Shown piece after piece: positions 1 to 10,332 of a stretch of 64,000 nucleotides of DNA. The stretch lies in contig NZ_OCMY01000001.1 of the NCBI RefSeq assembly GCF_900215435.1, positions 1,054,001 through 1,118,000 on the forward strand, in the 5' to 3' direction. Below the pieces are notes generated by a model, which was given only the letters and a program-made list of their open reading frames with translations, was not told the origin of the DNA and did no database searches. Position numbers and translations under genes: made by a program. The number at the start of each line of letters is the position of its first letter. Positions within the stretch are counted from its first letter, which is position 1. Source of the DNA: Candidatus Pantoea floridensis (GTDB taxonomy: Bacteria; Pseudomonadota; Gammaproteobacteria; Enterobacterales; Enterobacteriaceae).

Positions 1-269
1 GCCAGGCCATTCATTACCGTTGCCAGCATGCCCATATGGTCGCCGACCACACGGTTCATTCCGGCCTGTGCCAGACCTGCGCCACGGAACAGGTTACCGC
101 CACCAATAACCACACCCACCTGGATGCCCAGTTCAACCAGCTCTTTCACCTCTTGCGCCATGCGGTCAAGCACGCTCGCGTCGATACCAAAACCTTCGGC
201 ACCTTGCAGTGCTTCGCCACTCAGTTTTAGCAGGATACGTTGATATACAGGTTTTGCGTTGGTCGCCAT
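1..269 (-). CDS. pyrH: Uridylate kinase (UMP kinase), N-terminal part
   Basis: UMP kinase phosphorylates UMP to UDP in pyrimidine nucleotide synthesis. Only the first 89 codons are inside the window; the gene continues beyond base 1. The reverse strand reads from ATG at 267-269 as [20 protein letters not shown], followed by the glycine-rich [13 protein letters not shown] segment typical of bacterial PyrH in the amino-acid-kinase fold. It lies downstream of tsf on the same strand, as in E. coli, with a terminator-like hairpin in the roughly 150-base gap, so it probably has its own promoter there. The identification is secure because the visible N-terminus is almost residue-for-residue that of E. 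coli PyrH. Confidence 0.95.
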   Translation of the reverse strand, partial: MATNAKPVYQRILLKLSGEALQGAEGFGIDASVLDRMAQEVKELVELGIQVGVVIGGGNLFRGAGLAQAGMNRVVGDHMGMLATVMNGL

Positions 270-390
270 GGTCGATTCTTCCTGGAAGATATGATGAAAA
301 GGAGAAATAAAATCTGGTCGATCATCCGTAAAGCACGCGAGAAAAGCTATTGGGATGAGACTGAAAGTGCTGTACTAAATTGCAGGCAAA

Positions 391-416
391 AAAGAACCGC
401 CTTTTGGCGGTTCTTT
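391..416 (-). terminator. Intrinsic terminator after tsf
   Basis: AAAGAACCGCC, TTTT loop, GGCGGTTCTTT: an 11-bp perfect stem beginning a few bases past the tsf stop, with A/T-rich ends that read as a U tract on the minus strand. It closes the rpsB-tsf transcription unit before pyrH. Confidence 0.85.
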
Positions 417-423
417 CAGACCA

Positions 424-1275
424 TTAAGACTGTTTGGACATTGCAGCAACTTCTGCTGCGAAGTCAGATTCAACTTTCTCAATGCCTTCGCCCACTTCGA
501 AGCGGATGAAGTTGATGACGTCAGCGTTTTTCTCTTTCAACGCCTGGCCAACAGTTTTGCTTGGGTCGATAACGAAAGCCTGACCGGTCAGAGAAACTTC
601 GCCGGTGAATTTCTTCATGCGGCCTTCAACCATTTTCTCTGCGATCTCTTTTGGCTTGCCAGACTGCATGGCGATGTCCAGCTGAACCTGGTACTCTTTC
701 TCAACCACATCAGCAGACACGTCTTCTGGCTTAACGAATTCTGGCTTGCTTGCAGCGATGTGCATTGCGACTTGCTTGCTCAACTCTTCGTTAGCGCCGG
801 TAGTAGAAACAACGACACCGATGCGTGCGCCGTGCTGATAGCTGTTCAGCTCAGCACCTTCAAGGATAGCAACACGACGGATGTTGATGTTCTCACCGAT
901 TTTCGCAACCAGCGCTACGCGTTCTTCTTCGAACTGCGCTTTCAGAGCTTCCACATCGGTAACTTTGCCAGCAGTTGCTGCATCCAGAACTTTGTCAGCA
1001 AATGCCTGGAAACCGCCATCTTTAGCAACGAAGTCAGTCTGGCAGTTTACTTCCAGAATAACCGCGTAGCCGTCAGCGATTTTAGTTTTGATCACGCCAT
1101 CAGCAGCCACGTTGCCTGCTTTCTTAGCAGCTTTGATTGCGCCAGATTTGCGCATGTTCTCAATTGCCAGCTCGATGTCGCCGTTCGCTTCAGTCAGCGC
1201 TTTTTTGCAGTCCATCATGCCTGCGCCAGTACGCTCACGCAGTTCTTTTACCAATGCAGCGGTAATATCAGCCAT
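424..1275 (-). CDS. tsf: Elongation factor Ts
   Basis: EF-Ts is the cytoplasmic nucleotide-exchange factor that regenerates EF-Tu-GTP during translation. The protein of 283 residues equals the E. coli length and starts [20 protein letters not shown], with the conserved [12 protein letters not shown] element and the TDFV motif (residues about 79-82 region) that contacts EF-Tu. An in-frame upstream ATG would add eleven unsupported residues; the start at 1273-1275 is chosen because it matches the family and is preceded by a purine-rich GAGGATTCTGGA segment. It follows rpsB on the same strand, the usual rpsB-tsf operon, and ends at a strong terminator. Confidence 0.97.
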   Translation of the reverse strand: MADITAALVKELRERTGAGMMDCKKALTEANGDIELAIENMRKSGAIKAAKKAGNVAADGVIKTKIADGYAVILEVNCQTDFVAKDGGFQAFADKVLDAATAGKVTDVEALKAQFEEERVALVAKIGENINIRRVAILEGAELNSYQHGARIGVVVSTTGANEELSKQVAMHIAASKPEFVKPEDVSADVVEKEYQVQLDIAMQSGKPKEIAEKMVEGRMKKFTGEVSLTGQAFVIDPSKTVGQALKEKNADVINFIRFEVGEGIEKVESDFAAEVAAMSKQS

Positions 1276-1384
1276 TCCAGAATCCTCGATTCGTCTCTGT
1301 GTGTTCACACACTGTCAGAAACTTGTTGCGGAAATTTACTCTGCCCCGCTCTCAAATGTGAGCGTGACAGACTTAGATAAAATA

Positions 1385-1407
1385 AAGGGGCCTGAACGGC
1401 CCCCTTA
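1385..1407 (-). terminator. rpsB-tsf intergenic hairpin (attenuator)
   Basis: GGGGCC, TGAAC loop, GGCCCC plus flanking AA/TT pairs form a stable stem between rpsB and tsf. Enterobacteria have a partial terminator at this position that sets the S2:EF-Ts ratio; that role here is inferred from position and structure. Confidence 0.6.
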
Positions 1408-1454
1408 ACAGATAACATCTGATGTCTAAGGGCTCTTAGAAAGAGCGAACCTTA

Positions 1455-2338
<884 letters not shown>

Positions 2339-2344
2339 GCGCGC

Positions 2345-2374
2345 TTTATACCACAATGCGCAGTAATACGCCAA
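2345..2374 (-). promoter_or_regulatory. rpsB promoter
   Basis: Read on the minus strand: -35 TTGGCG (2369-2374), 18-bp spacer, -10 TATAAA (2345-2350), followed by the GC-rich discriminator GCGCGCC. A GC-rich discriminator is typical of ribosomal-protein and stringently controlled promoters. Confidence 0.6.
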
Positions 2375-2493
2375 TAGTAGTTAGCGGCGAGAGGCGCAGA
2401 CAATCCCCATTTGGCAGCCCATTTGCTGGCTGCTAACATGTTTGCCACAGAACTCATTATTGTCGAAAATTTCGACGATTGCGGATTAATTTA

Positions 2494-3288
2494 ATGGCTA
2501 TTTCAATTAAAACCCCTGAAGAAATCGAAAAAATGCGCGTCGCGGGCCGTCTTGCCGCTGAAGTGCTTGAGATGATTGCGCCGCACGTGGTGCCTGGTGT
2601 TACCACCGGTGAACTTGACCGCCTCTGCCACGAACATATTACGCAGAAGCAACAGGCCATTTCCGCTTGCCTGGGTTATCACGGCTTCCCGAAATCAGTC
2701 TGTATCTCCGTGAATGAAGTGGTCTGTCACGGTATTCCGAGTGACGATCGCGTGCTGAAAGATGGCGATGTCGTGAACGTCGATGTCACGGTGATCAAAG
2801 ATGAATATCACGGCGACACCTCAAAGATGTTTATCGTCGGTAAACCGACCATTCAGGGCGAGCGCCTGTGTCGCGTCACGCAGGAAAGTCTGTATATCGC
2901 ACTGCGTTTGGTAAAACCGGGGATTCGCCTGCGCGAGCTCGGTCGTGCCATTCAGCAGTATGTGGAAGCGCAGGATTTCTCGGTGGTGCGCGAATATTGC
3001 GGTCACGGTATCGGCAAAGGCTTCCATGAAGAACCGCAGGTGCTGCATTACGATGCGGACGACAGCGGCGTGGTGCTGCAAGCAGGTATGACCTTCACCA
3101 TTGAACCGATGGTCAATGCCGGTGATTACCGCATCCGCACCATGAAGGATGGCTGGACCGTGAAAACCAAAGATCGCAGCTTGTCCGCGCAGTATGAGCA
3201 TACTATTGTGGTCACAGAAAACGGCTGTGAGATTCTGACGCTGCGTGAAGACGACACCATTCCAGCGGTGCTCGAAAACGTCGCGTAA
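2494..3288 (+). CDS. map: Methionine aminopeptidase, type I
   Basis: Removes the initiator methionine from nascent proteins in the cytoplasm, using two divalent metal ions. The 264-residue product (same length as E. coli) starts MAISIKTPEEIEKMRVAG and keeps the pita-bread fold metal ligands in VNVDVTVIKDEYHGDTSKMF (two Asp), CGHGIGKGFHEEP (His), TIEPMVN (Glu) and QYEHTI (Glu). An upstream ATG in the same frame would give five extra residues, but the family starts at MAISIK. It is divergent from rpsB and followed by a terminator before glnD. Confidence 0.97.
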   Translation: MAISIKTPEEIEKMRVAGRLAAEVLEMIAPHVVPGVTTGELDRLCHEHITQKQQAISACLGYHGFPKSVCISVNEVVCHGIPSDDRVLKDGDVVNVDVTVIKDEYHGDTSKMFIVGKPTIQGERLCRVTQESLYIALRLVKPGIRLRELGRAIQQYVEAQDFSVVREYCGHGIGKGFHEEPQVLHYDADDSGVVLQAGMTFTIEPMVNAGDYRIRTMKDGWTVKTKDRSLSAQYEHTIVVTENGCEILTLREDDTIPAVLENVA

Positions 3289-3308
3289 TCATCTCCCTGA
3301 CAGTACCA

Positions 3309-3333
3309 GGCCGGCTCATAGCCGGCCTTTTTT
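3309..3333 (+). terminator. Intrinsic terminator after map
   Basis: GGCCGGC, TCATA loop, GCCGGCC, then six T residues: a textbook rho-independent terminator 20 bases past the map stop. Confidence 0.9.
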
Positions 3334-3363
3334 ATGTTTGACGCGTAATGAAGAGGCATGTTG

Positions 3364-6018
3364 ATGAGTGGTAGCGTGACCGAAGCAGTACACAAAGGCC
3401 TGACCGATTCCCCCGCCAGCTGGCCCGATGAAGCCCTGACGCGCGACAAGCTCAAACAGTATCTTGAGCAATTCCACCAGCATCTCGGTAGCGCGTTTGA
3501 TGCGGGCACCGATATCGAATCCCTGATCGATGCGCGCACCCTGTTTATTGACCGCTTACTCCGTCGCCTATGGCGCTTCTTTGGTTTTGATCGGCTGAAA
3601 GAGATCGCGCTGGTTGCCGTAGGCGGTTATGGCCGCGGTGAACTGCATCCGCTCTCTGACATTGATGTGCTGATCCTCAGTCGTCAACCGCTGGACGACG
3701 CTGCGGCACAGCGCACCAGTGAACTGTTAACGCTGATGTGGGATCTGAAGCTGGAAGTCGGCCACAGTGTGCGCACGTTAGAAGAGTGCTTGCTGGAAGG
3801 ATTATCCGATCTCACCGTCGCCACTAATCTGATCGAATCGCGCATGCTGACGGGCGACGTGGCGCTGTTTCTCGAGCTGCAAAAGAATATCTTTAGCGAT
3901 GGTTTCTGGCCATCATCGCGCTTTTTCGCTGCCAAAATTGAAGAGCAGCAGGAACGCCACCAGCGCTATCACGGCACCAGCTATAACCTCGAACCCGACA
4001 TCAAAAGCAGCCCGGGCGGCCTGCGCGACATTCACACGCTGCAATGGGTGGCGCGTCGTCACTTTGGTGCCACCACCATGGATGAGATGGTTGGTTTCGG
4101 CTTTATCACCGAAGCGGAACGCAATGAAATCAATGAGTGTCAGGAGTTCCTGTGGCGCATTCGTTTTGCGCTGCACTTAACGCTGCCGCGCTATGACAAT
4201 CGCCTGCTGTTCGATCGCCAGCTAACCGTAGCTCAACGTCTCAACTACCTGGGCGAAGTCAACGAGCCGGTTGAGCGCATGATGAAGGACTTTTACCGCG
4301 TTACGCGCCGCATCGGCGAACTCAATCAAATGCTGCTGCAGCTGTTTGATGAGGCCATTTTGGCGCTATCGACCACCGAGAAACCACGCAACCTTGATGA
4401 TGACTTCCAGATTCGCGGTGACTTAATCGATCTGCGCGATCCCTCGCTGTTTGAGCGTGAACCGCAAGCCATCCTGCGCATGTTCTACGTGATGGTGCGT
4501 AACGAAAACATCAAAGGCATTTACTCCACCACCCTGCGCCAGCTGCGCTATGCGCGTCGCCATCTGAAACAGCCGCTGTGCCATATTCCTGAAGCGCGTG
4601 AAACCTTTATGGCGATACTGCGTCATCCCGGCGCAGTCAAGCGCGCCCTGGTGCCGATGCATCGTCACAGCGTACTGTGGGCCTATACGCCGCTGTGGGG
4701 CAATATCGTCGGCCAGATGCAGTTCGATCTGTTCCACGCTTACACCGTTGATGAACACACCATTCGCGTGCTGCAGAAGCTGGAGAGCTTTGCCGATGAA
4801 GCCACGCGACCAATGCATCCTCTGTGCGTAGAACTCTGGCCGCGTCTGCCACAGCCGGAACTGCTGCTGATGGCCGCGCTGCTGCATGATATTGCCAAAG
4901 GCCGCAATGGCGATCACTCGATTCTCGGCGCGCAGGATGCGCTGGATTTCGCCGAATTACATGGCCTGAACTCCCGTGAAACGCAGCTGGTTGCCTGGCT
5001 GGTACGCCATCATCTGTTGATGTCGGTCACCGCACAGCGTCGCGACATTCAGGATCCGACCGTAATTCAGCAGTTCGCCGAAGTGATGCAAAACGAAAAC
5101 CGTCTGCGTTATCTGGCGTGCCTGACGGTGTCTGATATCTGCGCCACCAATGAAAGCTTGTGGAACAGCTGGAAACAGAGCCTGTTGCGCGAGCTGTTCT
5201 TTGCCACCGAAAAACAGCTGCGTCGCGGTATGGAAAATAGCCCGGATCTGCGCGAGCGGGTACGTCACCATCGGCTGCAAGCGCTGGCGCTGCTGCGCAT
5301 GGAAAACCTCGACGAAGAGCGCCTGCACCATATCTGGAGCCGCTGCCGCGCCGACTATTTCCTGCGCCACACGCCGAATCAGCTCGCCTGGCACGCGCGG
5401 CATTTGATTCATCACGATCTCAACAAGCCGCTGGTGCTGGTGAGTCCGCAGGCCACGCGCGGCGGCACCGAAATCTTTATCTGGAGCCCGGATCGCCCGC
5501 ACCTGTTTGCGGCGGTGGCCGGCGAATTAGATCGTCGCAACCTCAGCGTGCATGATGCGCAAATCTTTACCAGCCGCGACGGCATGGCGATGGATACCTT
5601 TATCGTGCTGGAGCCCGATGGCAGCCCACTGGCCGCTGACCGTCATCCAATGATCATTCACGCGCTGGAGCAAGCCATTACGCAAACTGAGTGGGTGCCG
5701 CCGCGTACGCGCCGTCAGTCAGCGCGTCTCAAGCATTTCAGCGTGGATACCGAGGTGAATTTTCTGCCGACGCATACCGATCGCCGCAGCTATCTGGAGT
5801 TAGTCGCACTCGATCAGCCTGGCTTGCTGGCGCGCGTGGGAGAAGTGTTCGCCGATTTGGGTGTATCGCTGCACGGTGCGCGCATCAGTACAATTGGTGA
5901 GCGGGTTGAGGATCTTTTCATCCTGGCCGATAGCGAGCGGCGTGCGCTGGGGGTCGAAATGCGCGATGTGTTGCAACAGAGGTTGACAGAGGCCCTTAAT
6001 CCAAACGATAAACTCTGA
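3364..6018 (+). CDS. glnD: Bifunctional uridylyltransferase/uridylyl-removing enzyme GlnD
   Basis: GlnD is the primary nitrogen sensor: it uridylylates PII proteins (GlnB/GlnK) when glutamine is low and deuridylylates them when it is high. Domains in order: nucleotidyltransferase with [20 protein letters not shown] (about residues 84-103), a central helical region, the HD hydrolase with [14 protein letters not shown] (about 505-518), and two C-terminal ACT domains that bind glutamine ([18 protein letters not shown] and [21 protein letters not shown]). The ATG at 3358 lies one base after the GAGG Shine-Dalgarno; the ATG at 3364 has ideal seven-base spacing, giving 884 residues (E. coli 890). 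The N-terminal 60 residues diverge most from E. coli. An ERIC element starts immediately after the stop. Confidence 0.96.
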   Translation: MSGSVTEAVHKGLTDSPASWPDEALTRDKLKQYLEQFHQHLGSAFDAGTDIESLIDARTLFIDRLLRRLWRFFGFDRLKEIALVAVGGYGRGELHPLSDIDVLILSRQPLDDAAAQRTSELLTLMWDLKLEVGHSVRTLEECLLEGLSDLTVATNLIESRMLTGDVALFLELQKNIFSDGFWPSSRFFAAKIEEQQERHQRYHGTSYNLEPDIKSSPGGLRDIHTLQWVARRHFGATTMDEMVGFGFITEAERNEINECQEFLWRIRFALHLTLPRYDNRLLFDRQLTVAQRLNYLGEVNEPVERMMKDFYRVTRRIGELNQMLLQLFDEAILALSTTEKPRNLDDDFQIRGDLIDLRDPSLFEREPQAILRMFYVMVRNENIKGIYSTTLRQLRYARRHLKQPLCHIPEARETFMAILRHPGAVKRALVPMHRHSVLWAYTPLWGNIVGQMQFDLFHAYTVDEHTIRVLQKLESFADEATRPMHPLCVELWPRLPQPELLLMAALLHDIAKGRNGDHSILGAQDALDFAELHGLNSRETQLVAWLVRHHLLMSVTAQRRDIQDPTVIQQFAEVMQNENRLRYLACLTVSDICATNESLWNSWKQSLLRELFFATEKQLRRGMENSPDLRERVRHHRLQALALLRMENLDEERLHHIWSRCRADYFLRHTPNQLAWHARHLIHHDLNKPLVLVSPQATRGGTEIFIWSPDRPHLFAAVAGELDRRNLSVHDAQIFTSRDGMAMDTFIVLEPDGSPLAADRHPMIIHALEQAITQTEWVPPRTRRQSARLKHFSVDTEVNFLPTHTDRRSYLELVALDQPGLLARVGEVFADLGVSLHGARISTIGERVEDLFILADSERRALGVEMRDVLQQRLTEALNPNDKL

Positions 6019-6145
6019 CCTGGCTTTCATCGTTCAGGTTGCAGGTGCGTTGGCTTTCCTCGCTCCCCCCGGTCACATACTGATGTATGCTCCCGGGGAT
6101 TCGCTGCGTCGCCGCCTTCCTGCATCATGAATGATGTTTGCCAGG
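6019..6145. repeat. ERIC element (enterobacterial repetitive intergenic consensus)
   Basis: A 127-bp imperfect palindrome, exactly the canonical ERIC length. It is bounded by CCTGGC and GCCAGG. The centre carries CGCTCCCCCCGGTCACATAC and ATGTATGCTCCCGGGGATTC, clear variants of the conserved ERIC core. It begins directly after the glnD stop, so it would be transcribed as a long hairpin in the glnD mRNA 3' end. Confidence 0.92.
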
Positions 6146-6205
6146 TAATTTTACTATGTACGCGATCTGGCGTGCATTCCGCTATGACAGAATCAGGAAA
6201 TAAAT

Positions 6206-7030
6206 ATGCAACAGTTACAGAGCGTTATCGAATCTGCCTTTGAGCGCCGCGCCGACATCACGCCATCTAGCGTAGACGGTGCAACCCGTGATGCTATCAA
6301 CCAGGTTATCGGCCTGCTGGATAGCGGTGAACTGCGCGTGTCTGAAAAGATCAACGGTGAGTGGGTAACGCATCAGTGGCTGAAGAAAGCAGTGCTGTTG
6401 TCGTTCCGCATTAACGATAACCAGGTGATGGAAGGTTCTGAAACCCGTTTCTACGACAAAGTGCCGATGAAATTTGCCGGCTGGGACGAAGCGCGCTTCA
6501 AAAACGCCGGTTTCCGCGTTGTGCCACCGGCTGCCGTGCGTCAGGGCGCATTCATCGCACGTAACACCGTGCTGATGCCGTCTTACGTCAACATCGGTGC
6601 GTACGTCGATGAAGGCACCATGGTAGATACCTGGGCAACCGTGGGTTCATGTGCGCAGATCGGTAAAAACGTCCACCTGTCTGGCGGCGTAGGCATCGGT
6701 GGCGTACTGGAGCCGTTGCAGGCAAATCCAACCATCATCGAAGATAACTGCTTCATTGGCGCACGCTCAGAAATCGTTGAAGGCGTGATCGTTGAAGAAG
6801 GTTCAGTGATTTCTATGGGTGTTTACATCGGCCAGAGTACCAAAATCTTTGACCGCGAAACCGGCGAAGTGCATTACGGCCGCGTACCGGCGGGTTCGGT
6901 GGTGGTTTCCGGCAATCTGCCATCGAAAGATGGTAGCTATAGCCTGTACTGCGCAGTCATTGTGAAGAAAGTGGATGCTAAAACCCTCAGCAAAACAGGC
7001 ATTAACGAACTGCTGCGCAGCATCGATTAA
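6206..7030 (+). CDS. dapD: Tetrahydrodipicolinate N-succinyltransferase
   Basis: Catalyses succinyl-CoA-dependent acylation of tetrahydrodipicolinate in the succinylase branch of lysine and meso-diaminopimelate synthesis (cytoplasm). The 274 residues equal the E. coli length. An N-terminal helical domain is followed by a left-handed beta-helix built of hexapeptide repeats, visible as [39 protein letters not shown] and [20 protein letters not shown]. The start has GGAAATAA upstream. It is separated from glnD by the ERIC element and followed by its own terminator, so it is probably monocistronic. Confidence 0.97.
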   Translation: MQQLQSVIESAFERRADITPSSVDGATRDAINQVIGLLDSGELRVSEKINGEWVTHQWLKKAVLLSFRINDNQVMEGSETRFYDKVPMKFAGWDEARFKNAGFRVVPPAAVRQGAFIARNTVLMPSYVNIGAYVDEGTMVDTWATVGSCAQIGKNVHLSGGVGIGGVLEPLQANPTIIEDNCFIGARSEIVEGVIVEEGSVISMGVYIGQSTKIFDRETGEVHYGRVPAGSVVVSGNLPSKDGSYSLYCAVIVKKVDAKTLSKTGINELLRSID

Positions 7031-7056
7031 GTTTATCCTGCCTTAAAATCTTCCTA

Positions 7057-7078
7057 ACGGGCCTGTATTCAGGCCCGT
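7057..7078 (+). terminator. Terminator after dapD
   Basis: ACGGGCCTG, TATT loop, CAGGCCCGT, followed by AATTATTTGTTT. The U run is interrupted, but the 9-bp perfect stem directly downstream of dapD makes termination likely. Confidence 0.75.
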
Positions 7079-7323
7079 AATTATTTGTTTACACTCCCAC
7101 CTGAATTACCTGTTTCGCGCCGCGAATTAACCCGTGCGTTTATTTTTCAAACAGTTCATAATCCGCGCCAAGTTAACTCCGGTCGCGCACTGTTCATCCC
7201 GGTTTTTGTGTCTACAGTTGATTAAGTATGCCGTAAGCGTTCCGGTTGCCGCGTTTCTGCAGCATCCCGAATGATGATGATAGTCCTGCGCGCTCACTCA
7301 CTCTTAGATGGAATATAAACGCT

Positions 7324-7716
7324 ATGTACGACAACCTGAAAAGCTTAGGTATCAGCAACCCTGACGACATCGACCGTTACAGCCTGCGTCAGGAAGCTAA
7401 CAACGACATTCTTAAAATCTACTTCCGCAAAGACAAAGGTGAATTCTTCGCGAAAAGCGTGAAATTCAAATATCCGCGTCAGCGCAAAACCGTCGTCGCC
7501 GATCACACCAGCCAGGGTTACAAAGAAGTGCAGGAAATCAGCCCGAACCTGCGTTATGTGATTGATGAGCTGGACCAGATTTGCCAGCGCGATCAGGTTG
7601 AAGTGGATCTGAAACGTAAAATTCTGGCGGATCTGCGTCATCTGGAAAGCGTCGTGTCAAATAAGATCGCGGAGATCGAATCTGACCTCGACCAGCTGAC
7701 TCGCAACGGTCGTTGA
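7324..7716 (+). CDS. yaeH: UPF0325 family protein YaeH
   Basis: A conserved small cytoplasmic protein of unknown function found across enterobacteria. The 130 residues (E. coli 128) run [20 protein letters not shown] to TRNGR and are highly charged, with [14 protein letters not shown] and a C-terminal amphipathic helix ([20 protein letters not shown]) that could form a coiled coil. A longer in-frame start at 7246 would add 26 residues with no family support, so the ATG at 7324 is used. The 245 bases upstream (7079-7323) hold no gene that I can see and presumably its promoter. A terminator follows. Confidence 0.92.
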   Translation: MYDNLKSLGISNPDDIDRYSLRQEANNDILKIYFRKDKGEFFAKSVKFKYPRQRKTVVADHTSQGYKEVQEISPNLRYVIDELDQICQRDQVEVDLKRKILADLRHLESVVSNKIAEIESDLDQLTRNGR

Positions 7717-7736
7717 TTTTAGCGTGTTTGATAAGA

Positions 7737-7760
7737 GGCCAGCCGATGCTGGCCTTTTTT
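7737..7760 (+). terminator. Terminator after yaeH
   Basis: GGCCAGC, CGAT loop, GCTGGCC, six T residues. Its T run overlaps the stop codon of the convergent gene at 7759, so it may also act on that transcript. Confidence 0.9.
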
Positions 7761-8991
7761 ATGGCTGCTGAAAAGGCAGCGAAAGCAGCCAGGTATCGCG
7801 CTGCGCCTGCATCACCGCTCCCTTGCTCTTTTTATCTGTCGACCAGTGCGCCTGCGCGATCCACTGCTGATAACGGGGCTGCTGCAAACTGTTGTCGGCG
7901 ATAGACAGTAATGGGATCAGCCGCTGGCTCACCCGATCGCGGTTTTTCCACGGCCAGGCTTTTTGCTCATCGCTATACGGCGCTATAGCATCCAGCGCAT
8001 CCAGCAACGATCCGCTTTGCTGGCGGCTATGCCATAAATCACCCAGCCCCGCTTTGCTGGCCAACTGCGCCATTGCGGTCAGCGCCTGCAAATTAAAATA
8101 GCTGTAATGGAACGATCGCGTACGTGCCAGCTCGGCTGGCTGGCTACCATCAGCACGAATTTGCGTGGCAATTTTGCTGCGCGCCAGCTGCACCATCGCG
8201 GTTACCGTTGCACGATCGTCCAGATACCACGCGATCCCGGCCACCTGCGTGCAATACCAGCTGCCATGGTTATTTTCCGCCGCCGCTTCCTCAAGCGCCA
8301 GCGGGCTGTGCTGTAGCCAATGCAGATAATCAGTAAACCACTGCCGCATCGCCTTTTCATCTGCTGGCTGCCAGCCCGGCGCGGCGCGCAACAGCGTCAA
8401 TGCATCCACCACACGCGTGGCAAAATAGCGCCCATCCAGTACGCCATCATGACGACCAGCGGACCGGCCTGGTATGCCTTGCGCAAAATTAAGATTGGGA
8501 TTCATCCGGCTAGCGGGCTCGATAAACCAGTGGCGCATCATCGCCAGCGCTTTATCGGCATAGCGTCGATCGCCGGAGAAGTACCAGGCCAGCGTCAACG
8601 CCTGAAAGTCAGCGGTAAAACGCGCCAGGCGCACGCCATCGCTTTGCGCGTTTTTACTGGCGGGATTGACTTCGCCATCGCGGCGCTGCCAAGGCAGGCC
8701 ATCCGCCTTGCTGGCGTCCGGCCACCAGTAGGCGCTTAAACTTAAATAATCCTGCTTTGAACCGCTGGGTGGCAGCATGCCCTTATCGGTAACGCTGGGA
8801 TTAGGGTGTTTCAGCGCCTTATCCGCCTGCTGTTGCAGTTGCTGCCAGCTATCGAGCGTGGGCGCCGCAGCCTGGTGTTGTGCGAGCTGCTGCTTCACCC
8901 GCTGAAGATCGGATAAGGAGAGGAAAGCCGGATCGTTGGCAAAACTTAGTGCACTACAAACCCACAACAGCAGAATCCAGGCGTTCTTCAT
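7759..8991 (-). CDS. Alginate lyase family protein (PL5-like), secreted
   Basis: A 410-residue protein with a signal peptide (MKNAWILLLWVCSALSFA, cleavage before NDPAF), so probably periplasmic or exported. It belongs to the alginate-lyase domain family: SLSAYWWPD near residue 87, a long alpha/alpha-barrel region, and the signature AENNHGSWYCTQ near residue 240, where the Asn-His-(aromatic) group forms the PL5 active site. Substrate is not certain; relatives act on polyuronates by beta-elimination. The ATG at 8989-8991 overlaps the cdaR stop by one base (TGATG), so it is translationally coupled to cdaR, with an upstream GGATGAG inside cdaR. I know of no lyase at this site in E. coli, where yaeH adjoins cdaR; it looks like an acquisition. 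Confidence 0.8.
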   Translation of the reverse strand: MKNAWILLLWVCSALSFANDPAFLSLSDLQRVKQQLAQHQAAAPTLDSWQQLQQQADKALKHPNPSVTDKGMLPPSGSKQDYLSLSAYWWPDASKADGLPWQRRDGEVNPASKNAQSDGVRLARFTADFQALTLAWYFSGDRRYADKALAMMRHWFIEPASRMNPNLNFAQGIPGRSAGRHDGVLDGRYFATRVVDALTLLRAAPGWQPADEKAMRQWFTDYLHWLQHSPLALEEAAAENNHGSWYCTQVAGIAWYLDDRATVTAMVQLARSKIATQIRADGSQPAELARTRSFHYSYFNLQALTAMAQLASKAGLGDLWHSRQQSGSLLDALDAIAPYSDEQKAWPWKNRDRVSQRLIPLLSIADNSLQQPRYQQWIAQAHWSTDKKSKGAVMQAQRDTWLLSLPFQQP

Positions 8992-10148
8992 CAACTTTGC
9001 TCATCCAGTTGTAACGCCACGTACAGCAGCAAACGATCGTCAAAGTTGCCCAGATCGAGTCCGGTCAGTTCAGAGATACGATTGAGGCGATACTCCAGCG
9101 TATTGCGGTGAATAAATAGCGCGCGCGCCGTCGCGCTGGGCTGTACATTATGACTGAACCATGCCACCAGCGTACGTCGCAGCAAACCATTGTTATCCAT
9201 GCTTTTTAGTTTAGCCAGCGGGCGCGCCAGTTCGTTGGCTTGCCAGCCGCCGCGCAAACTGTCGAGCAGTACCGGCAGCACCAGATCCTGATAAAAATAA
9301 CTGCGCTGCTCCGGCATACGCTGCTTCCCCACCATCATGGTGGTACGCGCCGTGCGATACGAACGCGCAATACTGCCAGGACCGGTGAAATAGTTACCGA
9401 GCGCAATACGCATGCGCACCTGGCCACTCTCTTTCATACGTTGCAGCAGTTGATCAACGCGACGTCGATGGTCGTCCTGATCGTAGCGACCATGCGCATT
9501 GAGCGCCGGTTTCAGCACCACCATTTCGGTGAGTGAGACAATGGCAATCAGATTGTCGCGCTCAGGCGTCGTCAGCAAGGTTTGCAGTTGCTGCAATTCT
9601 GACATGGCGCTATCCACGCCAAGCTGGCCGCTATCAACCTCAACCACCGCCACCACACGCGGCTGATTGAGATCGATGCCAAGCCGCTGTGCCCATTCAC
9701 TCAGTGCCGGTGAAAGGGTTTCACTGCGCACCAGATTCAGGACCAGCTCTTCACGTAGTCGACTGTCTTGCGCCAGCATATGCAGTAAGCGAGCCTGCTC
9801 GAGCATCATTTCAGCGGTCATGCACACCAATTCACCGTAGTGACGCAGCGTTGCTGGCTGCCCGGTTAAACCGATAACGCCAACGATTTCGCCATCAATC
9901 CGCAGCGGTAAATTAATACCGGGACGTACCCCGTGCAGGTGTTTTGCTACGGCTTCGTCGATGTCCACCACGCGGCCTTGTGACAGCACCAGCAGTGCTC
10001 CTTCGTGCAATTCGCCAATACGCTCACGATCGCCACTGCCGATAATACGACCACGCGCATCCATCACGTTGACGTTGCTATCAATAATTTGCATCGTGCG
10101 CGCAACAATATCCTGAGCCAGTCGCGCATCGAGATGATAGGTGGCCAT
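8991..10148 (-). CDS. cdaR: Sugar diacid utilization regulator CdaR
   Basis: Transcription activator of D-galactarate, D-glucarate and glycerate utilization genes in E. coli. The 385-residue product (same length as E. coli) has an N-terminal diacid-recognition domain (DIVARTMQIIDSNVNVMDARG through EIVGVIGLTGQP), a GGDEF-like middle region (LGNYFTGPGSIARSYRTA) and a C-terminal helix-turn-helix (FIHRNTLEYRLNRISELTG). TTG at 10151 precedes ATG at 10148; the ATG has GGAGTG seven bases upstream and aligns with E. coli. Its stop overlaps the start of the downstream alginate-lyase-family gene, which suggests that the lyase is co-expressed with a uronic/aldaric acid sensor. Confidence 0.95.
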   Translation of the reverse strand: MATYHLDARLAQDIVARTMQIIDSNVNVMDARGRIIGSGDRERIGELHEGALLVLSQGRVVDIDEAVAKHLHGVRPGINLPLRIDGEIVGVIGLTGQPATLRHYGELVCMTAEMMLEQARLLHMLAQDSRLREELVLNLVRSETLSPALSEWAQRLGIDLNQPRVVAVVEVDSGQLGVDSAMSELQQLQTLLTTPERDNLIAIVSLTEMVVLKPALNAHGRYDQDDHRRRVDQLLQRMKESGQVRMRIALGNYFTGPGSIARSYRTARTTMMVGKQRMPEQRSYFYQDLVLPVLLDSLRGGWQANELARPLAKLKSMDNNGLLRRTLVAWFSHNVQPSATARALFIHRNTLEYRLNRISELTGLDLGNFDDRLLLYVALQLDEQS

Positions 10149-10288
10149 CAATCACTCCGAAGATAAGGACGAACGGACAGAATACGCATCCGTAATCGCG
10201 CTGACATTGTGCAACTGCCCATAGCCGAAGGGAGAATGCCGAATATGCGGCGGCCGTCACATTCAGTACCGGGCATTTGCACAGGCAT

Positions 10289-10313
10289 TAAAAAGGCGAG
10301 CCTAAGCTCGCCT
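10289..10313 (-). terminator. Terminator after degP
   Basis: On the minus strand AGGCGAGC, TTAG loop, GCTCGCCT, then TTTTT (10289-10294 as A run on plus). It lies 20 bases past the degP stop. The rest of the 184-base gap up to cdaR contains only the cdaR promoter region. Confidence 0.85.
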
Positions 10314-10332
10314 CTCATTTACTGCCTGAAAC

